DNA of 64,000 bases from Schizophyllum amplum (Eukaryota > Basidiomycota > Agaricomycetes > Agaricales > Schizophyllaceae): the NCBI GenBank assembly GCA_007026445.1, contig VDMD01000060.1, positions 62,001 to 126,000 on the forward strand, written 5' to 3'. The position numbers and the translations under genes were made by a program. Below, piece after piece: positions 10,081-20,793 of the stretch (the stretch's first letter is position 1; the number at the start of each line of letters is the position of its first letter). Below the pieces are notes generated by a model. That model searched no databases and was not told where the DNA came from. It was given only the letters and a program-made list of their open reading frames with translations.

Positions 10081-11699
10081 CAGCGACGCAGACAAGGAGG
10101 AAGTAATAAACAAGGAAGAAGAGACGGGACAGGAGAAGGAGGAGGAGGGAAAGAAGCCGGCGCGATGAACCAGAGGGCGATGACGCGACAAAGGGAAAGC
10201 GAAGGCGCGCAATATAAGCGCGGAAAGAAGCCGTCGCGGTCAGGGAAAGAAGCGCCGTGTTCAGGGAAGACAGCTTCGTGTTCAGGGAAAGGCTATGTGA
10301 CGTGCACGGAGCAATAAAACACTGGACAGGTGGACATTATCGACTGTGTTGCCGGAGCCGGCATCGCAGAGACACGCATGAGCAGACTGGAGACACATAA
10401 GTGTGAGCCATCGGGGAACATGAAGGAAACACTCTGACCGATAGTGGGGCGATGCATTGTCCGCAACGTCCGGAGGACGCTCAAACCGACCCGTCGGACT
10501 GCGGAGGTCGTTCATGAGACGTGTCGAGTTTCATGGGCGGCGCGATCGGGCGCCACTCTGTACGAAGACTGTCGGGATGTTCACCCGGCGGTGAGCGGGG
10601 CGTGTACAGGTACAGGCCGGAAGCCTGACGTCCGGCAGAATTCAAAACGATGTCAGGCGCGATGAGCACATGTCCGATAATAAATGGACAATGACAAGAC
10701 AATGAGCATGACTCTGTCCGAAAAATGAACATGATGTCCGAGAAATGAGCATGCTGTCCGGAAGACGAACACGATGACCGCGAAATGAACACGTTGTCCG
10801 GGACACGCGTCCGGACTCCGTGACGCACCATCGGCTCCGTGACACGCCGTTGCCTTCGTGACACACCGTCGGCTCCGGTAGCGCGCCGCCTTCCCCGAAG
10901 GAACCGATAGCTTCCGGAGGCCAAAGAAGGGTGCGGTGACGCTGCAAATGTCGAGTAAGGAAGACCAACCATGCCCGCGAAGGCGTGTATGCACATGAAG
11001 GGTGTGCATGCACACGAAGGTCGTACATGTACACCTAGGTCGTACTTGTTCACGAAGGCCACACATGTTCACGAAGGCCGTGCACGCCGCCGCCGAGAAG
11101 CGCGGGTACGTTCGTATCTTCAAGCTCTCTCGAGAAGGACGCGTCGAACGAGGCTGGCACCAAGCAGTCAGTCGTCGCGCGGAGTAAGTATGTAGCTGTT
11201 CTTCGCATAATCATGCAGTCGCAGAAGCCGCAGCTGTGGCGGACGCCAAGTCCATTGCCAGATATGATATCGGGGGATCAATAACTGCTTGATGACAGCA
11301 GCGAAGGGCGATCGGTGACGGGGCTTGAAGGCGACCACAGCCGTGAAGGGCAACAATGGCAGTGAGAGACGACGGCAGAAGAACGACCACGGAAGCGAAG
11401 GATGAGTGGGCACGGCCGCGAAGGGGCGACCACGGGCAGCGAAGGACGACCACAGCACCCGCAGCATCAAACTCTTGGAGAACGTCGTACAATATGAAGC
11501 GATACTTGCGTGTTACGGCCGGTACGGTCTTGACGGGGCCCAGAATCACGCCGGTGAAGGCAAGAGCAGGGGAACGCCAGTGGGAGCAATCAGGAAGAAC
11601 AGAGGGACGGGGATTTTCGCACGCTCGCTTTCCTCACGTGAAGTTATTTTGGGCACGTGACTTGATGTTGAACTTTTCGCTTCGAGTTCCGCCAATCTC

Positions 11700-11999
11700 C
11701 GAGCGCTAGCTCGATTCTTGCCTTAATTGGCTGTATCCGGAGAGTAAAGCTATTGGTAAATGGACCAGGAGAGTCCGGAACGTGCTACGAGCGCTTGACG
11801 ACGCGATACAATCAAGTTTCGGCAGAGTTCTACTACGCCATTAGAACGGGCAAGCTCGGTATACTTAGGCATTGCGCTGATGGGCTTTGCCTGCGTCTCT
11901 TCCATTCCTGAAGGGGAGACCTTCACACGAGCGACAATACATCGGTTGTATTCGTATATGTATAGCGTAGATAGCTCTCGTCCTGGAACGCGACAGAGA
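11700..11999. other. Gap without a recognisable gene
   Basis: Between the minisatellite island and zinc-finger copy C I see no coding signal, repeat array or promoter. It presumably holds the 3' flank of copy C. Confidence 0.5.
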
Positions 12000-12686
12000 T
12001 CATCGATTGAGAAGGAACAGCCCAGTTTCCATCCGCCGCTCTTGAATCTTCGCCTGAGCCACAGCTTGTGGCGTTCCCCGCCACAGCGTGCGCAGCTGCG
12101 AGCAGAGCCCCATTTCGTAATGCTCGAGTAGATACTTTCGCAGGGGCAGCTCCGGATACTGCACAATGTCGGGCGGGACGTATCTGGGTGGTGCAGAGTC
12201 AAGATCCTCGACGCGATACCCACGGGGCAGGTTTCGCGCTATAGATCTGAGGCGGAAGCCGCAGACCGGGCACCAGATACCGAAGGCGAATGTTAGGTGC
12301 TCGCGTACGACGTGCTGGACGTAGAATTCGTCGACGTGGCCGTATTTCTTGTCGCCATGTGCCGAGTCACAGCATTGGTACTGGCTGTGAAAGACCGAGG
12401 GATCCTGGAACCTGGGGCAGTTGGGTTCAATCGAGTGGCGATTGATTTTGAGGAGGCCGTTTTTTAGGTGCTCGCGGACGTGCTCGGCGTAGAGATTTTT
12501 AGCTGCGAGATACGTGTCTTTCAGGGGGAGTTGGGCACTCCAGCAACACGCGTTGACGTGGCCGCACAGGATGTAGTAGCCCGCGCGAACAGGCGCAGTC
12601 TGCGCGTTGGTGAGGCGATACATGATGCGTTGCTCCTTGATGCGTTCCTCCATTGGAATGCCGCAATAGCGGCGTGAGGCGGACAT
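12000..12686 (-). CDS. C2H2-like zinc-finger protein, copy C
   Basis: Single-exon gene of 228 residues with ATG at 12686. The family pattern is present: CGHVNACC with HVREHL, then CCDSAHG..YVQHVVREHL in place of the second finger, then WCPVCGF and a terminal HYEMGLC. The second finger is altered relative to copies A and D, because the C-x4-C pair is replaced by CC. It lies convergent to copy B and in the mirror position of it. Its promoter carries the shared GTCAC…CCTATAAAA module. Function unknown. Confidence 0.75.
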   Translation of the reverse strand: MSASRRYCGIPMEERIKEQRIMYRLTNAQTAPVRAGYYILCGHVNACCWSAQLPLKDTYLAAKNLYAEHVREHLKNGLLKINRHSIEPNCPRFQDPSVFHSQYQCCDSAHGDKKYGHVDEFYVQHVVREHLTFAFGIWCPVCGFRLRSIARNLPRGYRVEDLDSAPPRYVPPDIVQYPELPLRKYLLEHYEMGLCSQLRTLWRGTPQAVAQAKIQERRMETGLFLLNR

Positions 12687-12770
12687 GACTTATGTGCTGT
12701 TAGTGCGTTTCACTAGGCTGAGGGCGAGGGCGAGGGGCTTGAGGATGAACTCTTCGTCAGTCGATGCAGC

Positions 12771-12802
12771 TTTTATAGGCACTCACGGATGTTGCTTGTG
12801 AC
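12771..12802 (-). promoter_or_regulatory. Core promoter module of ZnF-C
   Basis: Minus-strand GTCACAAGCAACATCC, then GTGAGTGCCTATAAAA, 85 nt before the ATG. It is nearly identical to the module of copies A and D although the proteins have diverged. Confidence 0.65.
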
Positions 12803-13478
12803 CAGGGAATGATGTCTTATGACCGTGCTATGTGGCGGTAATGAAGACCGTGCCGCTTGAGCCCTGCTTATTGTGCGATGAAGGTCATAGTGAGAAAATG
12901 TGACCTGTTTGTGACCGCGAGACGAAGGTCAAGAGCATCATGATCACAATGAGCAGGCCGATCAAGCTTTTACTCAACAGGCGGGTTCCCTTACTTAGCT
13001 TGGTTAGAGAGCCAATTTCGGAGGCATTCATGATAGCATCGAATTCAAGGCGGAGATCCATGAGGACTCAGGAAAGAAACGGACTTCGGAGAGGCGCAGT
13101 TTTGGCCATATTTGCACGATTCATCCGAAGATGTGGATGCACTTCCGGCCTCCAAGGAGGTAAGACAAACGAAGACTCTGGCAGAGAACAGTGAACGTCT
13201 GGGATCAAGATTGGCTGCCCGGTCCGACCATTCCGCGATGCCATCATGGTGGCAAGCACACTCAAACAAGCGCCCACAGACAAGCGTCCGTGGGCGCCAT
13301 CATTGTTCGTGTGTCAAACTTCAATGCATGCTCGTGAAGCCGTATTCGTTCTCTTTATGTTTGAGTGACTGCAGTAGGTATCGTACATGGTGAAGTTCGT
13401 ACATTCATAAGTAGTTGTAGGATCTATCCATTTCACTGGAGTCTCTACGTCGTCATATGGAGCATTCGTCTTTTCTAA

Positions 13479-14279
13479 TCAATCCCTTACAGTTGTCTTG
13501 CTTCGCCAGTCCTCAATCCGCGCCACCTGCCCCTCCTCGAGCGTCGACAGCCGCACCTCCTCGAGTGCCTCGCACCTTCCCGCCTCGTAGTGGTCTAGGA
13601 GGATGCACTGCAGCATATCCATCAGCGGATAGCATGCATTCAGTGACGAATTTCCGAGCACCGCGTCGCGGGGAATCATGGCCCTACGCGTCGGACCACC
13701 AATGACGGTGAAAATTATGGGAACCATGTCCTGGGGATTGTTCCGCGTGCTCGTGCTCGGGCCATACAAATCCGCGTCTGACTCGGTCACCTGAACCTGC
13801 ACTGCTAGGAGCGTCGCGCAGACTGGACAGTACGCACCAACGCTGAGGTGTAGATGCTCGCGCACGACGTGCTCAAACAGACGCTCCTCGTCATAGAACG
13901 CTCCGCCGCAGTCGCGCCATCCACACCGGTGCACTGAGATAGCGTTCGGGAACGAGGAGGTGCGGGGCACCCACCGCGCGGGGATGACGCTGCGCATAGA
14001 AGCGGGATCGTAGTTCAAGGCCCTCATGGTGCGCGCCTCCGTCCTGACGTGCTCGCGGACATGCTCGGCGAAGAGGGCGGGGGCGTGGGCGAGCTCGCCA
14101 TCGCGGAACTTGTGAATCCAGTTGCAGTTGGTGTCTAGGCGGCAGACGAGATGGTTGTCGGCGCAGGTGGGGACGATGTGCGCGTCGGGGAGGCTGTATA
14201 TCCAGCGCAGCGTTCGGATGCGATCTTTGGTGGAGCGCAAATTGGGGGACCAGAACGCGGCGTACAGGGGACAAAACAC
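13479..14279 (-). CDS. C2H2-like zinc-finger protein, copy D, start unclear
   Basis: The open frame encodes about 266 residues closely matching copy A: CRLDTNCNW with HVREHV, CGWRDC with HVVREHL, YCPVC and HYEAGRC, ending in a shared RIEDWRSK motif. No in-frame ATG exists at the 5' end; the frame can only open at a GTG at 14279. Compared with copy A there is one extra base near 14240 (CCCCCAATTTG against CCCCGGCTTG). The upstream ATG that would begin MSLPIPTSLP therefore runs into a different frame. Either translation begins at an internal methionine with loss of the first finger, or an undetected intron repairs the frame, or this copy is a recent pseudogene. The promoter module is intact. 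Confidence 0.6.
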   Translation of the reverse strand: MFCPLYAAFWSPNLRSTKDRIRTLRWIYSLPDAHIVPTCADNHLVCRLDTNCNWIHKFRDGELAHAPALFAEHVREHVRTEARTMRALNYDPASMRSVIPARWVPRTSSFPNAISVHRCGWRDCGGAFYDEERLFEHVVREHLHLSVGAYCPVCATLLAVQVQVTESDADLYGPSTSTRNNPQDMVPIIFTVIGGPTRRAMIPRDAVLGNSSLNACYPLMDMLQCILLDHYEAGRCEALEEVRLSTLEEGQVARIEDWRSKTTVRD

Positions 14280-14366
14280 GAGGGCGGTGTGGGATCGGGT
14301 CCGGCAGCGACGTGGGGATTGGGAGGGACATGGCTATAGGGAAGCAATGATCGTCAGTCGACGCGG

Positions 14367-14400
14367 TTTTTATAGGCACTCACGGGTGTTGCTTTGTGAC
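14367..14400 (-). promoter_or_regulatory. Core promoter module of ZnF-D
   Basis: Minus-strand GTCACAAAGCAACACCC, then GTGAGTGCCTATAAAA. It matches the copy A promoter, including the upstream CATTGTTCACAAACATGCATG block (14400–14430). Confidence 0.65.
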
Positions 14401-14987
14401 CAGTCATGCATGTTTGTGAACAATGGACAAAGGGGTCCTCGCACCGCCCGCGGCGCGCGCGGGTCAAGTCCAAGTTTTTTGGCTTTGACGAACCTTCTTC
14501 TAGACGAGAAGGGGAAGAGCTAGGCACAGAAGCGAAGACAGTGACCAAAATGACAACGGTGATAGACATTCGCCGCCCGAAATAATCAGTGATTTTGGTG
14601 CTAGGCAGTTCAGAGCGCGGCCGAGGAAAGCATGAAAGCATGAGCAGCGGAGACGAAATGATGGGAGATCACAAAGCTGTAACGCAGGCTGAAGTCGAGT
14701 CGAGAGATCGAGAGCGTAAGGTCCAAGGCGCATGGCAATTCGGCCCGACCACCTTGCTGCAATCACAGAACCACACATGTACAAACAAGCACCTCCATAG
14801 TACCGACACTGATCGTCGTGCATCTGCGTGTACTGATATGCCTTCACTGGCGTTCAAAATTTATCAGACATACGGTTATTCTATTCTACAAAATGCTTCT
14901 CTGGTTCGATCCATATCTACGGCTCTGAGATAAGTTCTACCTACTTATGTATGTACGTGACGTGCAAATTCCTGACCGCGGAACCAC

Positions 14988-16793
14988 TTACCAGTATTCA
15001 GTCTCTTCTATATCCAACGATGTCTCTTCGTACGGATCCTCCTCCTCAGACAGCACTCTCGAAAGCTCCTTCTCGGCCTTGCTCGACCACTCCACTGCCC
15101 TTGTCGCCGACGATAACTGATCTGGCGTAGGGAGCGGCCACGAAGACAGATCTCGATTGATGTTGGACGAGAAGGCACGGAGTGCGTGTAACGTTCGACC
15201 GGCGTGATACTGTTTTAGACGCCGCGAGCCTAGCATGAGCCATACCGCGTTATACAACGGGACCGGTGAATATGGCTCGTCCGCATCATGCACCATGTCG
15301 TCCTCGCGCATATCCATCGTCATGCATACATCAAAGTTGAGAGTAAGCGCGACGAGCGATGGCAGCAGTGCCAGCGAGTGGGAGTTGTCGGCACGTCGAG
15401 TGAGCGCGAGCACGATCTCGAAGCGAAGTACACCGGTCGGAAAGTCGTCGTTCTCTGAGGTATCAAGCACGAGTTGTTCCAGCATTGGTACGCTTTCGAG
15501 GCATGTGAGCAGCGTGCCGACATTCTCGCCCGTCTGCGGGGACAAGTAGAGGGAGCGCAGACGAGCACATCCACCCGGACGTGTGAGCAGCCGGGTCACA
15601 GACAGAAGCGGGTGACCCCAGAAGGGGTCGTGCCGAACCAGGCTGGCCGGTCCATCGATGCTGCCGTCGGCATCAACCTTGACCTCCCGAAGTCGAGGGG
15701 CAACGATCCAGCTGGCCAGTTGGCATGCGTCGTCGTACAGGACGAGGCGCTTGAGCATCGGAAACTCCGTGGCAGTGCTCATATCTATGGTACCTTGCAG
15801 CGTCCCAGGATGGAGCGATCCTACGCACAGCTCAAGGTTGCGCAACCAGTGACGAGCAGCGCAAACAATCGATAGGGCCGGGACGAGCGTCCGCCAAGGT
15901 GCCACCGCAGCTAGGGGACCGTTGTAGAAGTTCTCAAAATATCCCGTTTCACCCCTGCGCGGGCCCGCCCATACACATAGGCGCGACATCCTCCAAGCCC
16001 GCGGGAGCACGAGGGGCTTTGGCTCGATATTGTAACAGAGCGTTACAGATTGAAGGCATGGCGCTCGCTCGAAGAATATCGTTGGGATGGTATACGAGCC
16101 GCTCGGCCAACCGGGGGGCGCAGCGTAAAACCACGTTAGGGTCGTCAGCCTAGCGAAAGGAGCGGCGAGTGCCTCACTGAAGGCAAAGGCAGGGACCGCC
16201 TCCAGGTGCGCAGATTCCCACCGGTACGCTTGCTCGCAGAGTTGCGCCCACGCCTCACGGCGCCAGAAAACACTGCTGACCCATGCCTCCTGGAATGGGA
16301 AATCGCGCGGGAGAGCCAGGTTGATGTGGATGCGGAGGAGGGCGTCCGCGGACCGTGCGATATATGCCGTCACAGCCTCCGCCCATCGCCGGCGTGGGCT
16401 GCCCACGAGCGAGACCTTGATGGACGTCCAGAGGCGGGGCGTCCCGAGGGCGATCTCGCGCCATATATGGCAGACCTGGGTGAGCGGGAGAATGACGGAT
16501 CCTGCGCAGTGGTCATGCCACTCGTCGGGAAGGGCAAGTAGGAAGATGTCGGCGAGGACGTCGGCGGACAGGCGGCGCCATGGCGCGCTCACAGCGTGGC
16601 AGGCCCGTACAAAATACCGCTGGTCTGGGGAGAGTTGTACGTGGCGAATCCGTGCCTGCTCGTATAGATCTCTGAGCATGAAGTTGACTGCCGTCTTCGT
16701 GTCCTCCGTAGGCTCCGATGCGTCGCGATGCTTGCGCAGCAGTGTCCAGACTGTCCGGTCGTTATTGTTCGGTCTAGCTTGGGTCCTGTACAT
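14988..16793 (-). CDS. F-box protein (right copy)
   Basis: Intact single-exon gene of 601 residues; the ATG at 16793 follows a CATATAAAAT box by about 75 nt. An F-box-like domain spans residues about 70–125: PWRRLSADVLADIFLLALPD, then LTQVCHIWREIALGTPRLW. The remainder has the alternating leucine-rich blocks common in fungal F-box receptors (for example LPSLVALTLNFD) and ends in an acidic EEEDPYEET tail. Such proteins usually join SKP1–Cullin ubiquitin ligases and select substrates; the target cannot be told. It is the paralogue of the partial gene at 1–478. Agaricomycetes commonly have large F-box families. Confidence 0.85.
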   Translation of the reverse strand: MYRTQARPNNNDRTVWTLLRKHRDASEPTEDTKTAVNFMLRDLYEQARIRHVQLSPDQRYFVRACHAVSAPWRRLSADVLADIFLLALPDEWHDHCAGSVILPLTQVCHIWREIALGTPRLWTSIKVSLVGSPRRRWAEAVTAYIARSADALLRIHINLALPRDFPFQEAWVSSVFWRREAWAQLCEQAYRWESAHLEAVPAFAFSEALAAPFARLTTLTWFYAAPPGWPSGSYTIPTIFFERAPCLQSVTLCYNIEPKPLVLPRAWRMSRLCVWAGPRRGETGYFENFYNGPLAAVAPWRTLVPALSIVCAARHWLRNLELCVGSLHPGTLQGTIDMSTATEFPMLKRLVLYDDACQLASWIVAPRLREVKVDADGSIDGPASLVRHDPFWGHPLLSVTRLLTRPGGCARLRSLYLSPQTGENVGTLLTCLESVPMLEQLVLDTSENDDFPTGVLRFEIVLALTRRADNSHSLALLPSLVALTLNFDVCMTMDMREDDMVHDADEPYSPVPLYNAVWLMLGSRRLKQYHAGRTLHALRAFSSNINRDLSSWPLPTPDQLSSATRAVEWSSKAEKELSRVLSEEEDPYEETSLDIEETEYW

Positions 16794-16864
16794 GACGGGG
16801 GATGCGATGGGTGTGGTGTGCGAGTGGTAGGCAGTGTGAGGAAGCGTTGCTTCGTGATCCCGAC

Positions 16865-16874
16865 ATTTTATATG
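16865..16874 (-). promoter_or_regulatory. TATA box of the right F-box gene
   Basis: CATATAAAAT on the minus strand, about 75 nt before the ATG at 16793. Confidence 0.5.
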
Positions 16875-16959
16875 TTGGTGCTCTGACCAAAAGGTGTGTA
16901 TGATCGTGCATGCACGCTCCCATTATACGCCCATAAAGAAGCCATGCTGTGGGCAGCTC

Positions 16960-17426
16960 CATGTCCCAGCGGTCTTTTGGGACCGCTAATTATGACCCGC
17001 TATTATGGAACTGATCATTATGACCCATTGTCGGCCGCTGTTGACATGTTCACCGGCGTTGCAGAAGGCTCGATGTACCTACATGCTCAAACAAACCCGT
17101 CAGCATTTCGAAGTGCGACGGGACACCTCGATATGGGGAACGACTAAAGGCAAAATATGCGTAGGAGGCAAGCGGCATTTGCCGACGTAACATTTATTTA
17201 ATTACTTAAGTATTTTGATAACTGATATTATAGGGCGTAAATGGCGGGCATGGCGAGCGGTGAAGGTGGGGAATGGAGAGAGGAAGAGAGGGAGAGTAGA
17301 GTACATGTTACAATGAGAGGAGAAAGACTACGCGTAACGAAGCGGTCAATGGGAACGGAGCAGACAATGGGAATAAAGACGAAGCCGACAATGGGGACGA
17401 AGCGGACGACAGAAATGAGGTACAAC
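16960..17426. other. Gap with low-complexity repeats
   Basis: No gene. Bases 17330–17425 contain about four diverged copies of a 21-bp unit related to GACGAAGCGGACAATGGGAA, and 17240–17300 is purine-rich. Confidence 0.5.
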
Positions 17427-18464
17427 CTATAGACGAGCTCGAGGATGCGGAAGGGACCCAAGTTGCACTTGCCATCGCCTGTCCTCAAACTTCCGTCGGA
17501 TTTGTCGTGGCGTCTGGTGAGGAGCTGGATGCTCGTCGTCGTTTCCTGGCGAGGTGTCGAGCTCCGGTCTTTGGACCTCCGCGTCCAAAACATGTCGTTG
17601 TTCCTCCACCCGATCTGCTCCCTCCGTCTCTTCCCACCGGGCGTCTGCGCCCCTCGCGGCGTGCTTGTCTGCTTCTCTTGCTGCCCGCTCGTCTGCAACT
17701 GCCCTCCTCGCAAACTCGTCTACCTGCAAGTTCCTCCTCACACGCCACGCCTCCGTGTCGATTTGGTAGATGAAAAAGTCGCCTGTATGGTGGAGTTAGC
17801 CCGTGTTTTTAAGAGGTAAGAAAGTGCGAGAAAATGGTCTCAGACACGCACCCTCAGTGACGCTCTTGACGAAGCGGTAGATTCTAAGTGAGACTGTAAG
17901 CATCATGGATATCGAGGCAGAGTAACAGGACAGGCGGGAGCAAGCCTTTGCCACTCGGCGGCTCGCGAGCGGCTAAGCATTCAGCGAGCAGGAGATACTC
18001 ACTCATGATGCCATTCGTGTGGGAGAGAGTCGCTGATGGGAGGGACGCGCGAATTAGCATAGAAAGTGTGCCTAGAAGGCAACACACTCACCGAAATGCT
18101 TGCCAGTCTTCGAATTCCGCGGTGAAGCCTGGGTACATAGGAGGGTGCGGTTAGCTTTGCCCTTTGAAGTAGCGGATCTAATAGCGAAACTCACCAAAAT
18201 CCTTTCCCTCTGCGCGCCCTGCATGCACCGGCGGTCCGGTATTCCACGCGCGCAGACCCGGTACTCCGCATGCCCCGGACAGCGCATCCACTCGCGAAAC
18301 GGCGGCGCTGAGGAGCGCGTCTACGTGCGCGAAAGCGGCGAAGCGCTCGCGCAAGGTGAGGTGGGGGCGGAATTTGGCGAAGACTAGACAGGAAACGGGG
18401 AGAGCGCGTGAGTAGATGAGCGGCGCCCAAGCATAGTAGACGCACCAAAGTGATGGACCGTCAT
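17427..18464 (-). CDS. Stress-responsive A/B barrel (Dabb) protein, copy 2
   Basis: Six exons: 18464–18446, 18383–18195, 18128–18092, 18032–18003, 17883–17852 and 17782–17427. All have GT–AG junctions and the phases sum to 221 codons including the stop, giving 220 residues. The Dabb fold is recognised from MTVHHFVFAKFRPHL, GKDFG, FTAEFEDWQAFR, DSLPHEWHHE and IYRFVKSVTEGDFFIYQIDT. After about residue 112 the protein continues into a charged, alanine/arginine/glutamate-rich tail, probably helical or disordered, with no similarity to the tail of copy 1. The TATA box GCATATATAAGG lies about 85 nt upstream. Dabb domains form dimers; activity and substrate are unknown. Both copies lie on the minus strand, one inside and one outside the inverted duplication. 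Confidence 0.8.
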
Positions 18465-18540
18465 TGGAATATGTATCAGTGGTGTGCGCCAGTCGAGAGA
18501 GCAGGTTAAGGGGGGAAAGGTGAATTACGAGCAGGATCTC

Positions 18541-18555
18541 CGCCTTATATATGCG
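18541..18555 (-). promoter_or_regulatory. TATA box of Dabb copy 2
   Basis: Minus-strand GCATATATAAGGCGG, about 85 nt before the ATG at 18464. Confidence 0.5.
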
Positions 18556-18599
18556 CATTCTCCATAAGTATATATATCGCCATGCTGTCCGTAGCATAT

Positions 18600-20790
18600 A
18601 TGCGCGCTGTCCGCGAAAGCACATGGGCGCGGATCTCGCAAAAGAGCCGTCGCGCAAAGGAAAAGGCTATCTGGCAGAAAACAATAGCGTTATATGACAT
18701 CGATGCGGCGCGGAATGGAGAGACGTACGTGACTCTCCCCGATGCGAGGCACATGCCCGATATGAGGCAGACGCATGATGAGGCGGACGCGAATCCTGCC
18801 CAGTCACGGTGAGGGAGTATGGTATGTACCGAATGAACCCATTTATGTCCATTGTTGATCGCGATGAACATGTACGGAATGGATCCGATAGATGTGCTTC
18901 GGCGTTCTGTTATGGCCGTCGAGTGACAGCGATGACGCGCTGTCCACTTCCGCGCGCGTCTATATGTGACCCGAAAGGTAAATAGACTCATGCTGTGGGA
19001 TGTCGAAGAACCACGCGCAACGAATGTCGATTCCTTCGCCGATGTGCCTCAGCGCGCACGCGACCTCTTGCGAGCAAAAGGGCTTCCTACCAAGGATTAA
19101 AAATCATAGCGAGGAAAGAGCATCAGAGCTCCTTGAAGGACCAGTACTCACGAAGTACCATGGCAGGCAATCATAATGCGCACTGGTCGTCGCCGGGCAC
19201 ATTGCCGGAAGGGCACGTGCGGCATTGTCACGTGAATTCATGTTCAACTCTTCGAAGCGTCTTTCGACAAGAGGAGAAGCGTATACGCATGATGGCCGGA
19301 GCCTATACATAGATTAGATGGTGTAAGCCTTCATACAAGATCAGATCAAGCTCACAGACGAGGGGTATCAAGCTAAGGGACGGAGACAAGGTCAGCCGGA
19401 GCGCCGCTAAAGCAGGTGTTCGGCAGACTCACCGTGTGCATGAAGGACCGTGCTGACGACAGCTTGAAATATCTAATCATGCCTGTTGACTTCTTGACAG
19501 AGTACCGACGAGGTCTTCGACTAGCCGGCGTTATGAGTGGTACCGAGCTGGAAGGCGAACGGCTGTCAGGAATTCAGACATCAAGGCGAGACACACGAAA
19601 GAAGAGTATTCGTACCCAGCGCTCAAGTACGGTACGTAGGGATCCATTCAAATGAAGCGATGAGGTCGGGTATGGCGTGCGAGACGGCGAGGCGGAGCTG
19701 GCTCAAGACGGCGGTCTACAGAAATCGTGAGTGACTAACGGGACTGCACACGCAGAGCTGACCCAAGAAAGTAGACCACGCCGGCTAGAGCTTCCAGAGG
19801 ACTTTAATGTTGGAGGAGGCTTCCTCACTTTGACATGAGAGCGAACGCGGTCGACCGGAGCGCGAAGCCCGCAGGTTTCCGTCGTCGGAACGTCCAGAGT
19901 TGGGGTTGTTCGCGAGACCGCGAGGACTCGTGAAATCGTCGACCGTCCAGCAAGTAGGCGTGCAGGCTAACGGTTGCCGAAGTGGCGTCTTGTTTGATCG
20001 GCACTTGCTGGCAGGTGGACGCGCACTGATTGTATCGTCGAGCGTGACTTCGAGGGCGGCTGACTTAATGGTGTAGTACGATGCCGGTCCATCGTATTCG
20101 CTAGAGCGAGATGGCGAGGATATCGCGAAGCGAGATGGCGAGGCTATCGCGCAAGCGAGACGTCGATGCTGCTTTCTACTCAACAGAGATGATTGTCGAA
20201 TGACCAGGACAGCGCTGGGATTTGCGTAAGCAGTGCGAGGGAGACGAAGATGGATATGGAGGTAAGCGCGGATGGTTGAAGGGAAATGAGGTAGGTACAA
20301 TTGACGCGAGGGTCTAGCTCGAAAGATCGAAGACGTGCAGCGCAGGATCCAACGCACCGCTGGCCAGATGACGAGGAGGCTCTGGCGGCTTGAACGTGGC
20401 AGATAGCTTGAACTTGATACAGGAGCAAGCCAGGTACTTCCGGGATGCTTGAATAATTGAGCCCCGGAGGTTCATGAAACCATAAGCAGCGCGTCTCTAT
20501 TATGAGGCACCGAGACGCCCGCAATGAACGCCCCGATGACAAGACCAAGAAGATAACTGACAAAGTGAGTGATTCAAGCGAGCGATCTAGAGTTAGCTGC
20601 AGAAGACATTGGAGTAAGGGATTCAGCAAGCGGATATATGTTGCGTCTTTTCAGAGATTCTCTCCCAGTCCGAAGCAGGTCGACGGTGCTGGAGAAGGGC
20701 GGTCATGGCGGTGAGGAACAAACAGGGGCGGTGGCCGGATGTGGCCCAAAGTTCACACGAGCGCGCCATCAAAATCCACGTGTCGCGATC
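18600..20790. other. Non-coding stretch without supported genes
   Basis: Open frames here are short and lack family signatures or consistent splice junctions. I see no tandem array or transposon gene. Scattered CGAGATGGCGAGG repeats occur at 20105–20145. Confidence 0.5.
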
Positions 20791-20793
20791 GTT

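Larger units (their letters stand above)
4011..11700. repeat. Minisatellite island, many short tandem arrays
   Basis: Almost the whole interval consists of unrelated short tandem arrays with strong purine/pyrimidine strand bias. Arrays visible by eye include a 27-bp unit with GGCAGTCCCTCGA at 4490–4625, a GGAGGATGGAGGCCGAAGCG unit at 4760–4860, a TGGAAGGGGCGCACGGC unit at 4895–5010, CGGCGACGAGTGCT-like units at 5150–5285, GTCGACATCAGGAAGTAAGT at 7590–7720, GAATCGTGAGCCG at 7845–7915, a 21-bp CCCGTCGCCTGCCGCCACTG unit at 8455–8570, GTCTCGTCGAGAGCCATCTC units at 8885–9015, TGTCCGAGAAATGAGCATG units at 10690–10800, and ACGAAGGTCGTACATG-like units at 10995–11085. Long open frames here are mostly by-products of the biased repeats. 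Only the genes at 5482–6581 and 8749–9965 have independent support. Confidence 0.75.
12870..15470 (-). repeat. Right arm of imperfect inverted duplication
   Basis: Reverse-oriented counterpart of 1–2560. Read on the minus strand it gives the F-box 3' end, then the spacer, zinc-finger copy D and its 3' flank in the same order and spacing as the left arm. The outer limit is unknown because the left arm is cut by the window edge; the F-box gene continues to 16793. Confidence 0.8.

Noticed and set aside
19785..20357. Minus-strand frame of about 190 residues.
   Set aside because: No domain, composition unlike neighbouring genes, several equally long frames overlap it, and no promoter is visible.
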